A DNA stretch of 64,000 nucleotides from Salipaludibacillus sp. CUR1 (lineage in GTDB: Bacteria > Bacillota > Bacilli > Bacillales > Salisediminibacteriaceae): positions 62,001 to 126,000 of the forward strand of contig NZ_JAIWPE010000025.1 of the NCBI RefSeq assembly GCF_021028955.1, written 5' to 3'. The notes under the pieces were generated by a model. That model did not search any database. It was not told where the DNA came from and saw only the letters and a list, made by a program, of their open reading frames with translations. Within the stretch, counting starts at the first letter, position 1; each line of letters begins with the position of its first letter. The translations under genes and the position numbers were made by a program. Positions 6,540 to 15,718 of the stretch are shown in pieces.

Positions 6540-7115
6540 TTATTTCCATTTAGCAGCCAACCTGCATATTAACAAAATACCTTTTATCAGTAAACCTGCA
6601 AAAAGCGCTGCAAAACTGGTATAAATTAAGTTCCATTTTACAAAAGTAAATACAGGCGCCAGTTCAGCGACCACTGGAGTAGCTGACGGATAACGCGCCA
6701 TAACAATAGAAGCTGAAGTGTTTTCAAGAAAATCAAAAAACACAGCACCAAAAGGAAGTAAATGACTATATTTTATAATTTTTACAGACTGGTAAGACCG
6801 GAAAATAGACGTTAATGAGGTGTATAAAAAAAAGAGATAGACGAGCGGCCATACAATGTCGAATGTAAATCTTGAACGGATATAATACTCTCTCCCCTCT
6901 TCGCCATATTCTTCTGCCATCCTGTATATATCATCGGAAGTGTACACATACGATCCGTCAGGAGATTCTCCTGTCCCAGTTATACGTTCAGTAGTTGCTG
7001 CCGTTTCCGGCAGAATAAATGTTAAAAACAAACTAAAAATAATAAATGACAGGAACCATGTTTTAAAGCCAGTCTTCCTGTATAAATAATTTGAGAACAA
7101 ATCCAATTTTTTCAT
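6540..7115 (-). CDS. Four-helix membrane protein of unknown function
   Basis: 191 residues starting MKKLDLFSNYLYRKTG. Hydrophobic stretches suggest four membrane helices: near residues 17-37 (FLSFIIFSLFLTFILP), 90-105 (FDIVWPLVYLFFLYTS), 125-150 and 165-190. Between the first two is an acidic extracellular-type loop with ERITGTG, YRMAEEYGEEGREYY. The loop between helices contains FLENTSASIVMARYP. I do not recognise the family. An in-frame ATG 39 bases upstream lacks a ribosome site, whereas the chosen start has AAAGGA about 11 nt upstream. Monocistronic, convergent with the HesB-like gene. Confidence 0.6.
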   Translation of the reverse strand: MKKLDLFSNYLYRKTGFKTWFLSFIIFSLFLTFILPETAATTERITGTGESPDGSYVYTSDDIYRMAEEYGEEGREYYIRSRFTFDIVWPLVYLFFLYTSLTSIFRSYQSVKIIKYSHLLPFGAVFFDFLENTSASIVMARYPSATPVVAELAPVFTFVKWNLIYTSFAALFAGLLIKGILLICRLAAKWK

Positions 7116-7250
7116 AGAGTAAGTGTCCTTTTTAAAGAATAAGTTATTATTCATATTAACATAATTAACCAGAAATCAATGATATAATGATTAAACTGAC
7201 AAAACCCTGAAGAAGCACATATTAAAAAGATGGAGGTGCGAATTAAAAAA

Positions 7251-7436
7251 ATGACACCTGTTCCCTACCCTGTTCTTTTCGGAATGGCAGGGGCATTCAG
7301 TTTCTCTGCGATTATCATTGTCCTCGGCCAACTGTTAACGGGAGAAATCCTCTGGGCAGCGGCCATCATTGGATTTATTTTCTCGTTTGCAGTCATCTTA
7401 GCTATTTATCATTTTCTAAAGAAATATATTAACTGA
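7251..7436 (+). CDS. Small two-helix membrane protein
   Basis: 61 residues, MTPVPYPVLFGMAGAFSFSA, then two hydrophobic helices (about 8-29 and 33-54) and a basic end (FLKKYIN). An in-frame ATG at 7230 sits inside the GGAGGTG ribosome site, so the ATG at 7251 is more likely although its spacing of about 12 nt is long. No family recognised. It precedes the GNAT gene by 25 nt in the same direction and may be co-transcribed. Confidence 0.55.
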   Translation: MTPVPYPVLFGMAGAFSFSAIIIVLGQLLTGEILWAAAIIGFIFSFAVILAIYHFLKKYIN

Positions 7437-7461
7437 TATTTTTTTAAGGAGGATCTTATTA

Positions 7462-7998
7462 ATGGACAGCGTCTCGTTAATTAAACCGACTACCCGGCTG
7501 GAAAAAGAATACCTGTCATTTTACAATGAATGGAAGCAAAGTGGCGAAGTGATGATTCCGTGGGTCATTGAACGATCCCCTTTTGAGTTTGGCAAAATGG
7601 TTCAGTCGTTATATGATAACGAAAATGAATTGAAACTGCCAAAAGGATGGGTCCCCGACTCTACATACTGGCTGGTTAATGAAGAAAGCCGGATCTTAGG
7701 CTGTGTCAACATACGCCATAAACTGACTGAGAAATTATTAAATGAAGGCGGCCACATCGGTTATGGCATACGGCCGTCGGAACGACGAAAAGGGTATGCT
7801 GCCAGGCTGCTTGAATTATCCCTGGAAAAAGCTGATTTAATCGGGATCCGTAAAGTCCTTGTAGTCTGTGATGATTACAACACGGCTTCAAGAAAGACGA
7901 TTCTTAGAAATGGCGGTATACGGGACGACGATTTTACAGATCATCAGGGAAATGTGGTGCACCGTTTCTGGATTACCCTTAATACTGAAAAACAGTAA
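7462..7998 (+). CDS. GNAT-family N-acetyltransferase
   Basis: 178 residues. The acetyl-CoA-binding motif A is clear: IGYGIRPSERRKGYAARLLE (about residues 99-118, Arg/Gly-x-Gly/Ala pyrophosphate loop), followed by the motif B helix with NTASRKTILRNGG, and a preceding strand ILGCVNIRHKL. The architecture matches the YjdJ/predicted acetyltransferase type in which a conserved WVPDSTYWLV strand comes before the core. The substrate is unknown. A strong AAGGAGGA ribosome site precedes the ATG. Confidence 0.85.
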   Translation: MDSVSLIKPTTRLEKEYLSFYNEWKQSGEVMIPWVIERSPFEFGKMVQSLYDNENELKLPKGWVPDSTYWLVNEESRILGCVNIRHKLTEKLLNEGGHIGYGIRPSERRKGYAARLLELSLEKADLIGIRKVLVVCDDYNTASRKTILRNGGIRDDDFTDHQGNVVHRFWITLNTEKQ

Positions 7999-8153
7999 CA
8001 AACCTACTCATGATTCTTAGTGTCCGGCTTTAACTCCTTAATTGAAAGCAGCAGCACTTAAAGGGACTACGAATTAACCTTACGTTATTGGCGACAATAC
8101 TAAGAGCATAATAGAGCACAACGGACAGCACACTCATTTAAGGCGGTGACACT

Positions 8154-8435
8154 TTGGTTAAAACGCTGATTTTAAACAACAGGTCTATAGATTTAGAAGA
8201 TTATGAAGAGAATACGGAGAATGGCAGAACAATGGTTTCGGTTCATTTTAAAGTGACGCATGAAAATTATCATGACATTACCTCTCTGCTCTATAACGGT
8301 CCTTTTAATGTTGAAGTGCCGGAAAGAAACCTGACTTTTAAAGGATCAATAGCAAGCTATGCCAGTTCTGTAACCAACCTGTACGAAAAAGGCAGTGTCG
8401 GGAATTTTAAATTAAGTTTGATTGAGGTGCAGTAA
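8154..8435 (+). CDS. DUF3219 family protein (YkvR-like)
   Basis: 93 residues, all soluble. The conserved core is visible: SVHFKVTHENYHDITSLLYNG (about 28-48), EVPERNLTFKGSI and the closing VTNLYEKGSVGNFKLSLIE, which identify DUF3219, a small Bacillales-restricted family exemplified by B. subtilis YkvR. Function unknown. It starts with TTG, supported by AAGGCGGTG at 7-nt spacing. Monocistronic with its own terminator. Confidence 0.8.
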   Translation: MVKTLILNNRSIDLEDYEENTENGRTMVSVHFKVTHENYHDITSLLYNGPFNVEVPERNLTFKGSIASYASSVTNLYEKGSVGNFKLSLIEVQ

Positions 8436-8792
8436 TTACTGGTTCCCATTTCTGCTCGATAATCAGCTGAAACAGGATTCCCCAATTTTTAAACACTAAA
8501 ATGTTAATAGATGAAACTTGCCGCTTAACGGCCGGTGTCATATTTATATAAACCTGCAGCAGGCTGGAAATTTCCGGCGTACTGCAGGTTTTTTGTATGT
8601 TAATCAATTCCCCAGTCACTCCCGGACAAGATTAATTTTAATCCTCTTTTGTTTCGTCTTTTTATACACACACCTCAAAGAACATCAGTACCAAAATGTG
8701 CTCTTACTTGAGGACAAGGGTTTATACCAATTCTTCCAAAGGACATAAGATAATAGTAATTTCAGGATAAATCATAGAAAGAGGAGAAGCCG
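8436..8792 (+). other. Intergenic region after DUF3219
   Basis: Holds the terminator at 8551-8594 and the promoter region of the racemase operon. No supported gene; short open frames here cross the terminator and lack ribosome sites. Confidence 0.5.
8551..8594 (+). terminator. Intrinsic terminator after DUF3219
   Basis: AACCTGCAG and CTGCAGGTT form a 9-bp stem around a 22-nt loop that contains a smaller hairpin, followed by a T6 run. Confidence 0.7.
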
Positions 8793-9473
8793 ATGTCGAA
8801 AATAATAGGAATTCTGGGAGGAATGGGACCGGCTGCTACAATTGACTTATTTAGAAAAATTGTCCTGAATACGAAAGCCGAAACTGATCAGGAACACTTG
8901 CCTATATTTATTTATAACAACACAAAAATCCCCGCTGTAAGAGAATCTGAAAAAGCATTAAATCAATTAGTTATTTCAGCAAAGATTCTTGAAAAAGCAG
9001 GCGTGGAATTTATTATTATGCCATGTAACACGGCTCATATATGGCAGGAAGAAATAAAAGAGGCTTTGACCATCCCTTTTTACAGTATGGTTGATCTCAC
9101 AATAGAAACGCTCCTTCAGGATAATAACTACAAGCACAAAAAGGTTCTTTTACTTGCTACAGCTACAACAGTAGATTACGGGTTATACCAGAAAGCATGC
9201 CGGAATACTCCTCTCGAAATCATCACTCCACATGCAGAAGAACAGAATATCATCAATAAAACGATTAAATGTGTGAAAGCAGGAAAGTTAGAAGATAATC
9301 CTTATTTAAAAGATTTAAACAGAATTTTGGAAAAGTATTATGAAGAAGGTATTTCATCACTAATTGGCGGATGTACTGAAATTCCTCTGTTATTTGAATA
9401 TCTTAAAAATGATATGACGAAAATCGACCCTACTCTTTTACTGGCAAAAATGTCTGTGAAGAAAGCGTTATAA
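8793..9473 (+). CDS. Aspartate/glutamate racemase family protein
   Basis: 226 residues of the PLP-independent Asp/Glu racemase superfamily. It opens with IIGILGGMGPAATIDLF, the hallmark of aspartate racemases; the two catalytic cysteines are Cys78 in MPCNTAH and Cys194 in GGCTEIPLL. Both are intact, so it should be active, making a D-amino acid (D-Asp or a broader RacX-like range). It lies 59 nt upstream of a YheC/D ATP-grasp gene in the same direction, and both are more AT-rich than most of the window. The pairing suggests that the D-amino acid is used by the ATP-grasp ligase. A GAGGAG ribosome site is present. Confidence 0.88.
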   Translation: MSKIIGILGGMGPAATIDLFRKIVLNTKAETDQEHLPIFIYNNTKIPAVRESEKALNQLVISAKILEKAGVEFIIMPCNTAHIWQEEIKEALTIPFYSMVDLTIETLLQDNNYKHKKVLLLATATTVDYGLYQKACRNTPLEIITPHAEEQNIINKTIKCVKAGKLEDNPYLKDLNRILEKYYEEGISSLIGGCTEIPLLFEYLKNDMTKIDPTLLLAKMSVKKAL

Positions 9474-9532
9474 AAGAAATTCTCTAAAATGAATATTCTT
9501 ATCTATACAAATATGAATTAGGGGTGAAATAA

Positions 9533-10855
9533 TTGGCTAAGAAATTTAAGGGCTTTATCCGTTTAAGCCGTAAAAGAAACCAAAGCTCCATTTATTTAAA
9601 TAATAGAACTTTAAGAAGGCTGAAAATTAATTCTGGCTATATAAAACTCCATTTTGGAGAAAGGAGTAAAAAACTGAATATAAAAATCGACCGGAAACTA
9701 AACACAGGGGAAATTATAATCCCAAGAAGAATGTCAAAAAGAATCACCATCCCAGTCTTAAAATACGAATGCTATTTCAAAGGGAACAACATGTATTTAG
9801 GTCCTGTCATTGGCCATCTTGTTTCAGCAAGAAATTATAAAAGGCGGCGCCTCCAGAAACTCCGGTTCAGCAAATACAATGGAATAAACGGTTTGATATT
9901 TATTTTTAAAAAAAGCAGTATTAATCGCTCCAATAAGACCATTAAGGGCTATTATTACAACCCGAAAACAGCTTCATTTACTAATGGCACTTTCCCATAT
10001 CCATCTGCCATGTTTATCCGTACCAGAATGAAAACCTCCACTTACAGGCATTTTAAATATCATATTGGCAAAAAGATCTTTAACTTCCCGTTTATTAACG
10101 GTAGCAAATGGAAATTTTACAGCAGAATGAGCAGAAGAAAAAATATTAGAAACCATTTACCGAAAACCGTGAGATACAGGGGTGTTGACAGCGTTGTAAA
10201 AATGGCCAAAAAATATAATTCTGTCTACTTGAAGCCTCAGGCCTTATCCAGAGGCAGAGGAATCTTACACGTAAGAAAATTAAAAAATGGTTACCGAATA
10301 TCCAACCATACAGGTTACAGAAAAGTTGTTAAAACGAAAAAAAGATTAGCCGTAGTATTAAGAAACAAACTCAGAAAAAATGGAAATTATATTGTCCAGC
10401 AGGAGATCCGCTTTAAAAAATCCAGGAACAAAATGGATTTCAGGGTGTATATCCAGAAAGATGAAACTAAACAGTGGAAATATTCAGGAATGGAAACTAA
10501 AGTAGCTAAAGCAGGAAGTGTTATTTCAAATTCTAAAAACAGGGAGAGGATAATTCCGGGTGACAAAGCATTTAAAGAAGTATTTAATATGAACGATTCA
10601 CAGGCGAAACAGAAAAAAGAAGAACTGACCAGACTGTGTATCAGAGTTTTAAAGGGTATGGAAAGAGACGGAGCAAAGCTTGGAGACGCAGCTGTAGACT
10701 TCGTAATGGATAAGAACCGTAAAATATGGCTGCTGGAAGTCCAGGTCAATTATGCGTCTGAAAAAAAAGCTTATCGGACAAAAGATGAACGCCTCGTCCT
10801 GCCTTATATCCTGCCTACTCCATTTAAATATGCAAAAGCTCTTTCAGGGTTTTAA
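9533..10855 (+). CDS. YheC/YheD-family ATP-grasp protein (spore coat associated)
   Basis: 440 residues, very rich in Lys, Arg and Asn. N-terminal strands (residues 1-75) lead to ECYFKGNNMYLGPVIGHLVS, the family's entry motif; the ATP-grasp domain follows (about 215-435) with YLKPQALSRGRGILHVRK as the nucleotide loop, FRVYIQK, GDAAVDFVMDKNRKIWLLEVQVNY as the metal-binding end (Asp and Glu/Asn). YheC and YheD of B. subtilis are endospore-coat-associated proteins; ATP-grasp enzymes typically join carboxylates to amines. Start is TTG with AGGGGTGA upstream. High positive charge is stronger than usual and may reflect binding to an acidic polymer. Confidence 0.8.
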   Translation: MAKKFKGFIRLSRKRNQSSIYLNNRTLRRLKINSGYIKLHFGERSKKLNIKIDRKLNTGEIIIPRRMSKRITIPVLKYECYFKGNNMYLGPVIGHLVSARNYKRRRLQKLRFSKYNGINGLIFIFKKSSINRSNKTIKGYYYNPKTASFTNGTFPYPSAMFIRTRMKTSTYRHFKYHIGKKIFNFPFINGSKWKFYSRMSRRKNIRNHLPKTVRYRGVDSVVKMAKKYNSVYLKPQALSRGRGILHVRKLKNGYRISNHTGYRKVVKTKKRLAVVLRNKLRKNGNYIVQQEIRFKKSRNKMDFRVYIQKDETKQWKYSGMETKVAKAGSVISNSKNRERIIPGDKAFKEVFNMNDSQAKQKKEELTRLCIRVLKGMERDGAKLGDAAVDFVMDKNRKIWLLEVQVNYASEKKAYRTKDERLVLPYILPTPFKYAKALSGF

Positions 10856-10906
10856 TTAGTTCCCGGGGGCGGCTATCCAAAAAAATCAGGATTTAACTGA
10901 ATATTA

Positions 10907-10933
10907 ATCGGCAAGTGCATGCCACTTGCCGAT
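10907..10933 (+). terminator. Terminator after the YheC/D gene
   Basis: A perfect 11-bp stem ATCGGCAAGTG / CACTTGCCGAT with a 5-nt loop; the downstream tract TTCCATTT is a weak T tail. Confidence 0.6.
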
Positions 10934-11073
10934 TTCCATTTCTTAAAGCAATGAACGTCAAGATATTCAGAAGAATTACGTTAAATATGTTGTTGACTAT
11001 AATTGCAACCATCTGTAAGACATACAAAATGACAGAAGACAGTTATAAAACCTGAAGTTAAATGAAATGAATG
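10934..11073. other. Gap between convergent terminators
   Basis: Between the YheC/D and ilvE terminators. A 34-codon plus frame from ATG 10951 is present but has no ribosome site; no gene is called. Confidence 0.4.
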
Positions 11074-11116
11074 TAAAAATAAAAAGCATGAGTTCGGTTC
11101 GGCACCGGACTCATGC
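11074..11116 (-). terminator. Terminator of ilvE
   Basis: GCATGAGTTCGGT pairs with ACCGGACTCATGC (11086-11116, one mismatch); on the minus strand it is followed by TTTTTATTTTTAC. It lies 60 nt after the ilvE stop. Confidence 0.75.
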
Positions 11117-11175
11117 CCTGCCTGCTGGATAAAACGCCTCACTATTGATGTTCGCTTTACCTTCTTGAGAGGCTT

Positions 11176-12255
11176 TTAAAGTTCCTTCACTGTTTCTGTC
11201 CAGTTGAAAGTATCAGGGAGTTTCCCTGTCTGAATCCCTGTTATTGTATTATAAAGGGATTTTGTTAAGTCTCCTGTTTGTCTTCCGTTAATAATCATTG
11301 TTTCATCCTGCCAGCTTAATTCGCCTATGGGTGATACAACAGCGGCAGTCCCGGCTCCGAACGCTTCTTCAAGCTGTCCGTCTTCATAAGCCTGAAGCAG
11401 TTCTTCCATTGAAATTTTACGTTCTATAACATCGATATTCCAATGCTTAAGCAATTCGATAATCGATTTTCTGGTGACCCCTTCTAAAATACTGTCATTC
11501 AGTTCAGGCGTAATAACCTGCCCATTAATTTTAAAAAACACATTCATACTGCCTACTTCTTCAATATATTTTTTATGGACGCCGTCAAGCCACATTACCT
11601 GGGCGTGTCCCCTGTCTGCAGCTTTTTCCTGAGCCTTGTAACCCCCGCAGTAATTACCGCCGGTTTTAGCGGTGCCTGTTCCGCCTTTCACAGCTCTGGT
11701 AAAATGTTCTTCCACTTGTATGCTGACCGGATGGATCCCTTCAGGATAGTAAGATCCGACAGGCGAAAGAATAATCATAAACTTATAGCTTTGTGATGGA
11801 GCGACGGCCAGATTAGCCTCCGTAGCAATAACAAATGGACGAATATATAACGATCGGCCTTCTTCATTAGGTATCCACTCTTTCTCAATCAATAAGAGCT
11901 GTTTTAAATAATCAATGACCAGTTCTTCGCTTATCGGCGGAATGCTCATCCGGCCGTTTGAACGGTTCATTCGTTTAAGGTTTTCTTCCGGCCTGAACAG
12001 CTGGATGTCGCCCTCTGAATTAAGGTAAGCTTTTAACCCTTCGAATACGGATTGCCCGTAATGAAAAATCATGGCTGCAGGATCAAGTGTGATTGGTTCA
12101 TAAGGGACAATCTGCGGCTGAAACCAGCCCTTCTCCCTTGTGTATTCCATTGTAAACATATGATCTGTAAAGACTTGTCCAAAAGGAAGGTCGTCTCCTT
12201 CAGGTTTTGGTTTTTTGTTTTGGTTTTCTACAATATCCAGTTTTGCTTCGATCAT
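11176..12255 (-). CDS. ilvE: Branched-chain amino acid aminotransferase
   Basis: About 359 residues of fold-type IV PLP aminotransferase. The catalytic Lys is in GTAKTGGNY (about residue 197); other markers are HYGQSVFEGLKAY (about 66-78), the Arg-rich LFRPEENLKRMNRS and the phosphate-binding EVGSMNVFF and FGAGTAAVVSPI. It interconverts Leu, Ile and Val with their 2-oxo acids using glutamate. A GTG nine bases upstream is in frame but abuts AAGGAG; the ATG at 12255 has proper 8-nt spacing. B. subtilis has two such enzymes (IlvE and IlvK), and the motifs do not decide which. No T-box is seen upstream; instead the leader includes a repeat-like tract. Confidence 0.92.
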   Translation of the reverse strand: MIEAKLDIVENQNKKPKPEGDDLPFGQVFTDHMFTMEYTREKGWFQPQIVPYEPITLDPAAMIFHYGQSVFEGLKAYLNSEGDIQLFRPEENLKRMNRSNGRMSIPPISEELVIDYLKQLLLIEKEWIPNEEGRSLYIRPFVIATEANLAVAPSQSYKFMIILSPVGSYYPEGIHPVSIQVEEHFTRAVKGGTGTAKTGGNYCGGYKAQEKAADRGHAQVMWLDGVHKKYIEEVGSMNVFFKINGQVITPELNDSILEGVTRKSIIELLKHWNIDVIERKISMEELLQAYEDGQLEEAFGAGTAAVVSPIGELSWQDETMIINGRQTGDLTKSLYNTITGIQTGKLPDTFNWTETVKEL

Positions 12256-12285
12256 TTCTCCCACTCCTTCATAAGACTCTTTTCA

Positions 12286-12360
12286 ATTTAAATGTTGATT
12301 TCCTGCTCGCTTGCACTCTGGACCGTCGCTGAACCTCCAGGTGTGCTCCCCTCCGTTCAG
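12286..12360 (-). repeat. Repeat-like tract in the ilvE leader
   Basis: The minus strand carries a GC-richer stretch with GCGACGGTCCAGAGTGCAAG and GCAGGAAATCAAC, which resembles the ends of the longer intergenic repeats at 25.5 and 54 kb (GCGTCC... GAAATCAC). Identity was judged by eye only. Confidence 0.3.
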
Positions 12361-12390
12361 AAGAGTGTTATTAACAAAGCCTTTCTAAAG

Positions 12391-12420
12391 AAAAACGCCC
12401 GGAATTAGGCATTCCAGCGC
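12391..12420 (-). terminator. Terminator of the small Cys-rich protein gene
   Basis: GGAAT / ATTCC stem extended by CGC / GCG across a small internal loop, followed by TTTTT on the minus strand, directly after the stop codon at 12422. Confidence 0.6.
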
Positions 12421-12421
12421 T

Positions 12422-12628
12422 TTAAAGGTTCATATTCCGGTTTCTCTGCTCCCTTCTGACTCTCCGTTCTGCGGCGCAGATCCCCTTACACTCCACAGGC
12501 TTTTGGCACTTGCAAGGCGTGTTTAACAATAGATCCTTCAGTTCATTTAATTCCTCATCCGTTAGAGATGAGAAACGGGCCTGAAGTTTCATAATTTGTA
12601 TATATGAACCATTTTCCATATTCCCCAC
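12422..12628 (-). CDS. Small protein with four-Cys C-terminal motif
   Basis: 68 residues if GTG 12628 is used; an in-frame ATG three codons later is an alternative. The N-terminal half is a helical segment (LQARFSSLTDEELNELKDLL) and the C-terminal half has TPCKCQKPVECKGICAAERR, four Cys in the spacing C-x-C-x6-C-x3-C, then a highly basic RRVRREQRNRN tail. This could bind a metal and nucleic acid. I do not recognise it. It has its own terminator and a promoter gap of over 200 nt, which supports it being a real gene. The ribosome site is weak. Confidence 0.55.
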   Translation of the reverse strand: MGNMENGSYIQIMKLQARFSSLTDEELNELKDLLLNTPCKCQKPVECKGICAAERRVRREQRNRNMNL

Positions 12629-12820
12629 TCGCTTTAACGCGTTAATGTTAACTATTGTATCATAAACTATTTGAAAGAAAAGCTTATTATTAGAAAATTT
12701 AGTGATATTTTTTAATGTCCCTGAGGAACAGCCTGTATGGTGTAATAAAAAGATTTTTAGTGTAGGAACCTGTGTATCATGGTAATCTGCAAGCTTTTAT
12801 TCAGAAATGGCCTTTTCATA

Positions 12821-12851
12821 AAAAAAGCCCTGTTGCAATAACAGAGCTTTT
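12821..12851 (-). terminator. Terminator of argH
   Basis: AAAAGC-CTGTT / AACAG-GCTTTT stem with 5-nt loop; the minus-strand exit is a T6-7 run. Confidence 0.8.
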
Positions 12852-12860
12852 CCAGACCAG

Positions 12861-14231
12861 TTAAAGAGCTTTTTCAGCCAGCAGAATCTGCTCTTTTACT
12901 TGTTCCTGTGAAGTGCCGCCATAACTTTTCCTGTTAGCCACTACCTGTTCAGGCGCTAAAACCTCGTAAATATCCTCTTCAAACAGTCCGCTGAACTGTT
13001 TAAACTCATCAAGTGTTAAGTCGAGCAGATATTTACTATGATCAATGCCGTACAATACAATTTTTCCGATAATTTCGTGCGCCTCCCTGAAAGGAAGCCC
13101 TTTCGTTACCAGATAATCGGCTATATCTGTTGCGTTCGAATAATCTTCGGAAACTGCCTGTTTCATGTTTTCCTTTCTCACTATCATCGTGTCTATCATT
13201 GGAGCAAGCATTCCGAGAGAACCTTCCAGGGTTTCTACTGTATCAAACATACCTTCTTTGTCTTCCTGCATATCTTTGTTATAGGCAAGAGGCAGGCCTT
13301 TCAATACAGTTAACAACCCGATCAGGTTTCCATACACTCTCCCGGTCTTTGCACGGAGAAGTTCAGGAACATCAGGATTTTTCTTTTGCGGCATTATGCT
13401 TGAACCTGTACAGAAAGAATCGTCGAGCTCAATAAATTGAAATTCCTGGCTGCTCCAGATCACCAGTTCTTCAGAAAGCCTCGAGATATGCATCATCATG
13501 ATTGAAGCTGCTGACATAAATTCCAGTATGAAATCACGGTCACTGACAGCGTCCATGCTGTTCGGATACACATAATCAAAACCGAGCTCCTCTGCCACCT
13601 GATGACGGTCAAGAGGAAAAGTCGTTCCTGCAAGAGCGCCTGCTCCGAGCGGCGAGCCGCTCACCCGTTTCAGACTGTCCTGCAAACGTTCTTTGTCTCT
13701 TTGGAGCATCCAGAAATAAGCTAATAAATGATGGGCAAAAGAAACAGGCTGGGCGCGCTGCAAGTGCGTGTAACCAGGCAGAATCGTTTCTACATGGTCT
13801 TTCGCCTGGTTTAAAACAGCTGTCTGCACCGCTTTGACATGTTCAATAATCTGCTCAGTATGATTTTTTAAATATAAATGCATATCTGTGGCAACCTGGT
13901 CATTTCGGCTGCGCCCTGTATGAAGTTTCCCGCCCAAAGGGCCGATTTCATCGATGAGGAATTTTTCAATATTCATATGTATGTCTTCATTTTCAACTGA
14001 AAAAGCAAGCTCGCCTTTTTTAATTTTCTGAAGAACACTTTTAAGACCTGCTTCTATTTTTTCAGCTTCTTCCTCTGACAAAATGCCGGTTGAAGCCAGC
14101 ATATGAACGTGAGCGATACTTCCCTGAATATCCTCATCCGCAAGTTTCTGATCAAATGAGATTGACGCTGTTTCTTCCTCTACTAATTTATTTGTTTCTT
14201 TTGTAAATCTGCCGCCCCAAAGCTTCGACAT
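12861..14231 (-). CDS. argH: Argininosuccinate lyase
   Basis: 456 residues, usual length. It begins [23 protein letters not shown], shows [18 protein letters not shown] (about 112), the signature loop [12 protein letters not shown] (about 283-294) with the catalytic Ser, and [15 protein letters not shown]. The enzyme splits argininosuccinate into arginine and fumarate, the last step of arginine synthesis. It follows argG by 190 nt; a strong hairpin in that gap implies that argH is expressed through partial read-through or from its own promoter. Confidence 0.97.
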   Translation of the reverse strand: MSKLWGGRFTKETNKLVEEETASISFDQKLADEDIQGSIAHVHMLASTGILSEEEAEKIEAGLKSVLQKIKKGELAFSVENEDIHMNIEKFLIDEIGPLGGKLHTGRSRNDQVATDMHLYLKNHTEQIIEHVKAVQTAVLNQAKDHVETILPGYTHLQRAQPVSFAHHLLAYFWMLQRDKERLQDSLKRVSGSPLGAGALAGTTFPLDRHQVAEELGFDYVYPNSMDAVSDRDFILEFMSAASIMMMHISRLSEELVIWSSQEFQFIELDDSFCTGSSIMPQKKNPDVPELLRAKTGRVYGNLIGLLTVLKGLPLAYNKDMQEDKEGMFDTVETLEGSLGMLAPMIDTMIVRKENMKQAVSEDYSNATDIADYLVTKGLPFREAHEIIGKIVLYGIDHSKYLLDLTLDEFKQFSGLFEEDIYEVLAPEQVVANRKSYGGTSQEQVKEQILLAEKAL

Positions 14232-14353
14232 AACTTCGACCTCCCTATTAATTATGGCTCTGTTGAAAAAAGTATTGATGCCGGCTCCCGGTTCACCGGC
14301 TGAATAATTTATAATCTTTAATATACACAGGAATCTTTAATTTAGCCACCCTT

Positions 14354-14403
14354 AAAAACGTAACACCGTCAACGCTCCGATTACAATCAGAACGCCGACG
14401 GTG
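14354..14403 (-). terminator. Strong hairpin between argG and argH
   Basis: On the minus strand CACCGTC pairs with GACGGTG and, inside a small internal loop, CGTTCTGAT pairs with ATCGGAGCG, followed by TTACGTTTTTA. It starts 20 nt after the argG stop. It may lower argH expression relative to argG. Confidence 0.7.
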
Positions 14404-14422
14404 ACTGAGGCCTCTAAGATTT

Positions 14423-15646
14423 TTACTTTTCAGTATTTGCAAATTCGGGCTTTTTATTATTCACTTGTGAATATGTTTTCGTGGATAGACCCCATAATTT
14501 TATAAAGCCGACAGCAGAATAATGGTCGAAAGCATCCCCTTTTGAATAGGTGGCAAGCTCTTCATTGTAAAGACTGTTGTCTGACTGTCTCGCTATGACC
14601 ATATGCGTTCCTTTCCAAAGCTTCACTTTAACTTTTCCGTTAACGTTTTTCTGTGTTTCATTAATGAAGCCTTCGAGTGCATTTTTAAGCGGCGAATACC
14701 ATAGTCCATCATAGACAAGCTGGGTCATTTCCTGATCGATCTTTGTTTTGTACTGGGTAACTTCTTTAGGTAACGTTAAAAACTCCAGTTCTTTATGGGC
14801 ATTTATTAAAATAAGGGCGCCCGGGTTTTCATAGACTTCTCTTGCTTTAATTCCGACCAGTCTGTTTTCAATGTGGTCGATTCGCCCTACCCCGTGTTTT
14901 CCGCCAATTTTATTTAACTGTTTAATGATATCCACCATTGATAACTTTTCGCCGTTAAGGGCAACCGGTTTGCCTTCTTTAAATTCAATCTCTGCATATT
15001 CAGGCTCGTCAGGTGCATCTGCAATTGACGCCGTCCAGTCAAATGCTTCTTCAGGCGCCTCTTTCCATGTGTCTTCAAGAACTCCTGCTTCACAGGCACG
15101 TCCCCAAATATTTGCATCAATTGAATAAGGCTTTTCAAGGTTTACAGGTACAGGAATATTTTTCTGTTTCGCATATTCGATCTCTTCTTCACGGTTCATG
15201 CCCCATTCTCTTACAGGTGCAATAACTTCTAAATCCGGATTTAAAGCCTGGATGGAGACTTCGAATCTCACCTGGTCATTTCCTTTTCCTGTACAACCGT
15301 GGGCTACTGCTACAGCGCCTTCCTTTTCCGCCACTTCAACAAGCAGTTTAGCAATTAACGGTCGGGATAATGCTGATGATAATGGATATTTCCCTTCGTA
15401 CATGCAATTAGCTTTTAATGCAGGGAGAAGATACTCTTCCGCTAAAAGCTCCTTAGCGTCGATAATTACTGCTTTGTCCGCCCCAACTTCTAAAGCTTTA
15501 ACTTTTAACGCATCTAAATCTTTTCCTTCACCGATCTCCAGTCCAAGGGCAATCACATCATACCCGTACTGCTCTTGCAGCCATTTAATAGAAACGGAGG
15601 TATCAAGTCCTCCTGAATAGGCTAAAACAACTTTTCCTTTACTCAT
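14423..15646 (-). CDS. argG: Argininosuccinate synthase
   Basis: 407 residues. The ATP pyrophosphatase P-loop AYSGGLDTS is at residues 9-17; other family landmarks are [13 protein letters not shown] (about 116-128), [14 protein letters not shown] and [20 protein letters not shown]. It joins citrulline and aspartate using ATP. AAGGAG lies about 10 nt before the ATG. The 72-nt gap to argF carries ArgR-like boxes, so argG-argH form a second arginine transcription unit directly behind the large one. Confidence 0.97.
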   Translation of the reverse strand: MSKGKVVLAYSGGLDTSVSIKWLQEQYGYDVIALGLEIGEGKDLDALKVKALEVGADKAVIIDAKELLAEEYLLPALKANCMYEGKYPLSSALSRPLIAKLLVEVAEKEGAVAVAHGCTGKGNDQVRFEVSIQALNPDLEVIAPVREWGMNREEEIEYAKQKNIPVPVNLEKPYSIDANIWGRACEAGVLEDTWKEAPEEAFDWTASIADAPDEPEYAEIEFKEGKPVALNGEKLSMVDIIKQLNKIGGKHGVGRIDHIENRLVGIKAREVYENPGALILINAHKELEFLTLPKEVTQYKTKIDQEMTQLVYDGLWYSPLKNALEGFINETQKNVNGKVKVKLWKGTHMVIARQSDNSLYNEELATYSKGDAFDHYSAVGFIKLWGLSTKTYSQVNNKKPEFANTEK

Positions 15647-15665
15647 TTGATAATCGCTCCTTGAA

Positions 15666-15706
15666 TTAGTATTTTTATCTATCCTAACGTATTTTTATGC
15701 ATATGT
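15666..15706 (-). promoter_or_regulatory. Tandem ARG boxes upstream of argG
   Basis: Reading the minus strand, two copies of an ATAAAAATAC core (in ATGCATAAAAATACGTT and AGATAAAAATACTAA) are spaced by about two helical turns. The first agrees well with the ArgR/AhrC box of B. subtilis (CATGAATAAAAATKCAAKT). Repression by ArgR in the presence of arginine is inferred from this match and position. Confidence 0.7.
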
Positions 15707-15718
15707 CTACAAAAAAAT

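Noticed and set aside
10951-11055. 34-codon plus frame between yheC/D and ilvE
   Set aside because: No ribosome site and follows a terminator.
12256-12421. T-box leader for ilvE
   Set aside because: No GGGTGG-type T-box sequence or matching terminator/antiterminator pair found; the tract is repeat-like instead.
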